Source: Paenibacillus rhizophilus (GTDB lineage: Bacteria > Bacillota > Bacilli > Paenibacillales > Paenibacillaceae). Taken from it: a DNA stretch of 64,000 nucleotides. The stretch lies in assembly GCF_003854965.1 (NCBI RefSeq), contig NZ_RQPI01000001.1:930001-994000 (forward strand), in the 5' to 3' direction. The position numbers and the translations under genes were made by a program. Positions 61,201-64,000 of the stretch are shown piece by piece (within the stretch, counting starts at the first letter, position 1; each line of letters opens with the position of its first letter). The notes below the pieces were generated by a model that worked only from the letters and a program-made list of their open reading frames with translations, was not told where the DNA came from and searched no databases.

Positions 61201-61399
61201 GGAGCGGTTCTCCCAGCAGCGCATTAATAAAAGTGGATTTCCCGGCATTGAATTCACCGGCAATAAGCAGCAGTGTAGGCGATTCTGCATCTTCCTTGAT
61301 CTCCCTGATGGAGTCAGCAAGTTGAGTACAGGAATCCTGGCATTGAAGCAACCGTTCCAAGCCAGCGAGCCCTTCGGGCAATCTCGATTTCCATTTCAT
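58217..61399 (-). CDS. Dynamin-like GTPase 1 fused to tandem NTF2-like (TcaA-type) domains (1060 aa)
   Basis: G1 GEFNAGKST (48-56), G2 ITPATAVLTKL, G3 DSPG (143-146), G4-like NAID (201-204). Helical trunk with coiled coils (270-560). One transmembrane helix LIALAAIAGIIAFLWW (about 631-647). A Ser/Ala/Pro-rich linker (650-695) leads to a C-terminal region outside the membrane: a first small domain (695-790), then two NTF2-like cone-fold domains (about 808-925 and 940-1058), similar in pattern to the extracytoplasmic repeats of TcaA-type proteins. First gene of the operon; ATG 61399 has GGAG upstream. The fusion would link cytoplasmic GTP hydrolysis to an external sensor. C-terminal domain call is by pattern only. 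Confidence 0.85.
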   Translation of the reverse strand: MKWKSRLPEGLAGLERLLQCQDSCTQLADSIREIKEDAESPTLLLIAGEFNAGKSTFINALLGEPLLTVDITPATAVLTKLTYGTEKKIIAHFIDGTSRIYGMDWLEGLSAERTGEGENIRRLLDHVEVQVPNEMLKRVHIVDSPGFNSNHAHHTKTVRSYLRRADFAFWLFFYRNVGTASELQEIEELKSQGAQIYGIVNAIDLHDEEEDSLQQFLSNNLRRSRMSEFFRTLIGVSAKEALEAKLELDPLKKEYSNWAEIEHLMEVISADDTWKAKRVFQKLNELLKQLNDRLMEERSSRDFFLYEELVEGLTAGVYPELVQMKEDLLARQMHAETEVMTWKSLFDRKITSLKQAGKMWEEIDDFSRQMNQPVNAAREWRLSCMTEYERILESSADLSADCMKLLETQIRLEKEWETLDRYGIFKQKRILGFTLEQKKYNNARNGLLDRQDQVLNRINHLKKSVKQVEVNLKKELSEKISKVLEAVVRAEKVFLTRLDMAKEKYGKLNQGIVSDLENWHGFLLAIKKQLDPVFAESDDELRLLEDYQACRYLYENIAGICKELDTETNRAAVDLLRGSLLPMKFSELTIKGTFGKGLIDSRIPVVPDPLPFHSEQRLLQVQTLRKIIRNRLIALAAIAGIIAFLWWHNEDGPESREESAAAFPDTAPVAAAALTDDHSVIPETPLPSETPARKDMHKFMNQVISAIDDGNGQEYFTAEGWNGLQAFNTTKPDATRTRTSVEKVSGSSGNEFRIQTLESYQGADALTEYQVTYGVVEFNGSYLIESVLAKKISETETAVDADGSVLRSFLKDFRVSYFDALQAGDFSLVASYLTPDGEAHKELAKYIGDIAGRGYLFEHEDFDIAGVKKTGPREYRMDTYEKFRFTDDLGEQTDYERSKQYFIHALDREHFSIDQIAISKTIKTPITLPTAGLVSSADVAAFVQQYYSDFASAFNGGGFNSIAAYYDPKGKEFKNEKSYLDMAIEKQMQMENLSIDVVDVHQHNDNQYLATLTLQDRYYYRDGTGDEKKLNVVYRIVITPEGQPLINEMMSLNILEKTKF

Positions 61400-61540
61400 A
61401 ATTTAATCTCCAGAATTTTTTTGTGTTAGGTATAGTCATATTTAGGTATTATGAAATAGCAATTCTACACAAGTGTCGAATTACCTCTTTTCATTCGAAT
61501 TTCGCCTGTTTTACAATTCTTACTTCAGGGAGGAAAAACA

Positions 61541-62315
61541 ATGAAACGATTACAAGGGAAAATCGCGATTATTACCGGAGTAAGCAGAAGCAAAGGAATT
61601 GGAAGCGCTATCTTTTGTACTCTCGCCTGTGAAGGAGCGGATATCTTTATTATACATTGGAGCAAGTATGACGGACGGCAGCCTTATGGCGCTGAGTATC
61701 AGTGGCCGGCTGTATTCTCTGAGGAGCTTTCTTCCTATGGGGTTCGCGCGGAATCGATGGAACTGGATTTATCCCACCCTTCATCACCAATTCAGTTGTT
61801 AAATGAAGTTCAACGGCTCTTGGGTTCGGCTGATATATTAGTAAATAATGCAACCTACTGCGAAGATGTAGATTTTCGATCGCTAAGCGCAGAGGTTCTT
61901 GATGCTCATTGCGCTGTTAACATCACTGGAACCTGTATGCTATCCGTTGAGTTTGCAAGAAGAATTGTACCGGACGTCGGCGGACGAATAATTAACCTCG
62001 TTTCGGGACAGGACAAAGGACCCATGCCGGGAAATCCGGCATAAGCGGCTACCAAAGGAGCGGTCTCGGCGTTTACCGTATCGTTGGCCGCGGAACTGGC
62101 ACCATTGAATATTACAGTGAACGCCGTTGATCCCGGACCGACAGATACGGGGTGGATGGACGATGACTTAAAGCAAATTTCTGCTTCCGAAGTTTCCGAT
62201 GGGAAGAGTCGGACAACCCAACGATGCGGCGAAGCTGATCGCCTTTCTGTCCAGTGATGATGCCCAGTGGATCACCGGGCAAATTATCCATTCGGATGGC
62301 GGCTTTCGAGGCTAG
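61541..62315 (+). pseudogene. Short-chain dehydrogenase/reductase, disabled at the catalytic Tyr
   Basis: SDR with cofactor site ITGVSRSKGIG, NNAT, and catalytic Ser region NLVSGQDKG. Where YAATKGAV (Tyr-x3-Lys) is expected, the Tyr codon is TAA at 62042-62044. The frame continues [29 protein letters not shown] second lesion, a one-base shift near 62190, is followed by [19 protein letters not shown] and the normal ending [20 protein letters not shown] precedes ATG 61541. The N-terminal 167 residues could still be made but would be inactive. Confidence 0.85.
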
Positions 62316-62357
62316 GCCTTCATCCAATAATATCCGCATTAGTTCGCATTTTTTGCA

Positions 62358-63239
62358 TTATTCCTTCAAATAAAAGTCCAGCACAAATTGTCTAAACCGT
62401 TCTGCCGCAGGGGACAGAAACCGGTCTTCCATCCACGCGATTCCTATTTCTCTGCGGCAAGATTGGTTTTCGACTGACACCCAAAATAACTCTTCCTGAT
62501 CCAATCCGCTGTATTTTGGCAGGATGGCAACGCCAAGTCCCGCGGCGACCAGCCCGGCGACGGTATCGACATCTTCCCCCTCAAAAACGATGGGTGGAGC
62601 TATTCCCGACTCTTGCAGCAGATTATCGGTAATGATACGCAGCCCGTAGCCTTCTTTAAAGGAGATCAAGGGTTCCTGGGCGATCTCGCACAATTCCGCC
62701 TGTGATGAACCGGCAAGCCGGTGTCCGGCAGGCACTGCTAAGAATAATTCCTCCGACCACAATCTGGCCCAGCGAATACGCAAGTCGGCATCCCGAGGCG
62801 AAGCCATGCACAGATCAATTTCACCGGAGACCAGCTGTTCCAAGAGGCGATGTGTGCTGCTCTGATGAAGCTGAAACCGGGTATGGGGATGCGCCCTCCG
62901 AAACTTGCCGATCAGATCGGGGATGTGGTGAATTCCAAGCGTATGCAAAAACCCCAGAGAGACTTCTCCCTGGGACGGGTTCAGCAGATCGTCAATCTCA
63001 CGCTTGGCCATCCGGAATTCCTCAAGAATATGTTCAACATGGCTTAGAAAAAGCTGGCCATAGCGATTAAGCCGGATCGAACGGCCCTCCCTTTCAAAAA
63101 GCGGAATGCCCAGCTCCGTCTCCAGTCTGGCAATGGACCGGCTTAGAGCCGGCTGCGTAATGTTAAGCGTCTGAGCCGCCAGCGTCATATGCTGCAAACG
63201 CGCGGTTGCTTCAAAATATTCAAGCTGCTGCCATTCCAA
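62358..63239 (-). CDS. LysR-family transcriptional regulator
   Basis: 293 residues from TTG 63239 (MEWQQLEYFEATARLQHMTL), which has GAGGGA upstream and matches the family start; the open frame runs 19 codons further. HTH: TLAAQTLNITQPALSRSIARLE. C-terminal substrate-binding domain of the LysR type (GEIDLCMASP, FEGEDVDTVAGLVAAGLGVAIL). Divergent from an MFS gene that it probably controls; T-N11-A-type half sites may lie in the 63240-63389 gap but none is distinct. Confidence 0.9.
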   Translation of the reverse strand: MEWQQLEYFEATARLQHMTLAAQTLNITQPALSRSIARLETELGIPLFEREGRSIRLNRYGQLFLSHVEHILEEFRMAKREIDDLLNPSQGEVSLGFLHTLGIHHIPDLIGKFRRAHPHTRFQLHQSSTHRLLEQLVSGEIDLCMASPRDADLRIRWARLWSEELFLAVPAGHRLAGSSQAELCEIAQEPLISFKEGYGLRIITDNLLQESGIAPPIVFEGEDVDTVAGLVAAGLGVAILPKYSGLDQEELFWVSVENQSCRREIGIAWMEDRFLSPAAERFRQFVLDFYLKE

Positions 63240-63389
63240 GGCTGATTCCCTCACTTCGATTACATGAAATATATGAAAACAATGAAAATAATGCATTATA
63301 CATTTAGGTTCTCTTCATTTTATACTTGCTTTGGCTAATAAGAAAGATGCAAATAAGCCAGCATGTAGACGAACGGGAGAGAAGTAAAC

Positions 63390-64000
63390 ATGAATGTAAT
63401 CGAAATTGGAAGCTCTGACCATCGCAGGGCTTCGGCAAGCATGTTGATGGGAAGTATAGTCGTTTTCGCTGTTTTGTACAGCCCGCAGCCTTTGATCAGC
63501 CTTTTTTCCAGGGAATATCACATTTCACCGGCAATGGCGGGAGCCTCCATTTCCCTCGCCACGATCGGTCTGGGTATCGGCCTGATCCTGATTTCGGCGC
63601 TATCCAGCTCTCTGGAAAGAAAAAAATTAATGAGCCTATCCCTGCTGCTAACCTCCATCCTTGCGGTGGCATCCGCTTTCTGCCATCAATTTTCCTTATT
63701 TCTGGTCATCAGGTTTCTTGAAGGCATCAGTATCTCGGGATTTCCTTCGATTGCGATGGCCTATATTAATGAAGAGTTCCATCGAAAAGACATCGGGAGA
63801 GTCATGGGGAGTTACATTGCGGGAACGGCTATCGGCGGATTTACCGGGCGGATCGTGATCGGAGCATTAACCGACTTGTTTGATTGGCAGACAGCGATGA
63901 TGATTCTGGGAATGATCAATCTGCTGCTTAGTCTTTATTTCTGGAGATACCTTCCAGCATCGCGCAATTTCCATCCTCACCGGCGGTCTTTCAAGCAGTG
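63390..64000 (+). CDS. MFS transporter, 5' part only (cut by window edge)
   Basis: 203 residues of a major facilitator transporter: MNVIEIGSSDHRRASASMLM, then hydrophobic helices with RFLEGISISGFPSIAMAY and GSYIAGTAIGGFTGRIVIG. The GFxGRxxxG loop is of the YnfM-like group. ATG 63390 follows GGGAGAG. The frame is open to the end of the window. Divergent from the LysR gene, which suggests control by it. Confidence 0.88.
   Translation, partial: MNVIEIGSSDHRRASASMLMGSIVVFAVLYSPQPLISLFSREYHISPAMAGASISLATIGLGIGLILISALSSSLERKKLMSLSLLLTSILAVASAFCHQFSLFLVIRFLEGISISGFPSIAMAYINEEFHRKDIGRVMGSYIAGTAIGGFTGRIVIGALTDLFDWQTAMMILGMINLLLSLYFWRYLPASRNFHPHRRSFKQ

Overview
The window looks like a chromosomal segment of a spore-forming, facultatively anaerobic Bacillota of the Paenibacillus type. 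The evidence is gene order and content: the ylb block (rsmD-coaD, ylbJ, ylbL, ylbM, yceD-rpmF) sits next to fapR-plsX-fabH-fabD-fabG-acpP-fabF-rnc. There are sporulation-type proteins (YlbJ, a CotF-like fragment, a manganese catalase) and strong Gram-positive ribosome binding sites. No rRNA, tRNA, CRISPR array or transposase was seen.

Layout. 1-3198: 5' part of smc (minus strand, cut by the window edge). 3418-16159: a formate/hydrogen island. fdhD, hydE and hydG run on the plus strand, convergent to a tight minus-strand operon fdhF, ferredoxin, [FeFe]-hydrogenase, ferredoxin, moaA, aspA, hydF. A DUF2294 gene lies in front of that operon. Together these would encode a soluble formate dehydrogenase wired through two four-cluster ferredoxins to an [FeFe]-hydrogenase, as in hydrogen-dependent CO2 reductase or formate hydrogen lyase complexes. 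The island also carries the three H-cluster maturases, the FDH sulfurtransferase and one molybdenum-cofactor enzyme. It lies between rnc and smc, which are neighbours in Bacillus. 16400-23376: rnc and the FapR-controlled fatty-acid operon with its operator. 23478-29302: the conserved rpmF-yceD, ylbM, ylbL, ylbJ, coaD, rsmD block.

29303-35880: small accessory genes (DUF3231, Mn catalase, GlsB-like, CCE_0567-like, YedK/HMCES) mixed with decayed genes, a duplicated segment, a candidate sRNA, and the first copy of a two-hairpin structured repeat. 35881-42428: nitrite assimilation and siroheme genes (nirB-nirD-nirC-cobA). Their leader carries two AATGGC hexaloop hairpins before a terminator, the signature of ANTAR antitermination. 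The ANTAR regulator and a TrpD2-like protein are divergent from it. 42488-45951: a diguanylate cyclase, a PilZ protein, the second copy of the structured repeat, and a mercaptopyruvate-type sulfurtransferase. 46314-47690: an AT-rich OLD-family ATPase/TOPRIM nuclease (possible phage defence), followed by a decayed copy of a sulfurtransferase 3' end and more gene debris. 48882-53587: a hypothetical gene, HAD phosphatase, mtlD, a methyltransferase and an acyltransferase.

53615-61399: a compact minus-strand operon of three different dynamin-like GTPases (1060, 647 and 602 residues), a His-rich small protein and another small protein, closed by a terminator. The first GTPase is joined through a transmembrane helix to tandem NTF2-like (TcaA-type) domains. 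This operon and the formate/hydrogen island are the two systems most worth follow-up. 61541-64000: an SDR pseudogene whose catalytic Tyr codon has become a stop, a LysR regulator, and the start of a divergent MFS transporter.

All functional calls come from reading motifs and gene order by eye; no database search was run.
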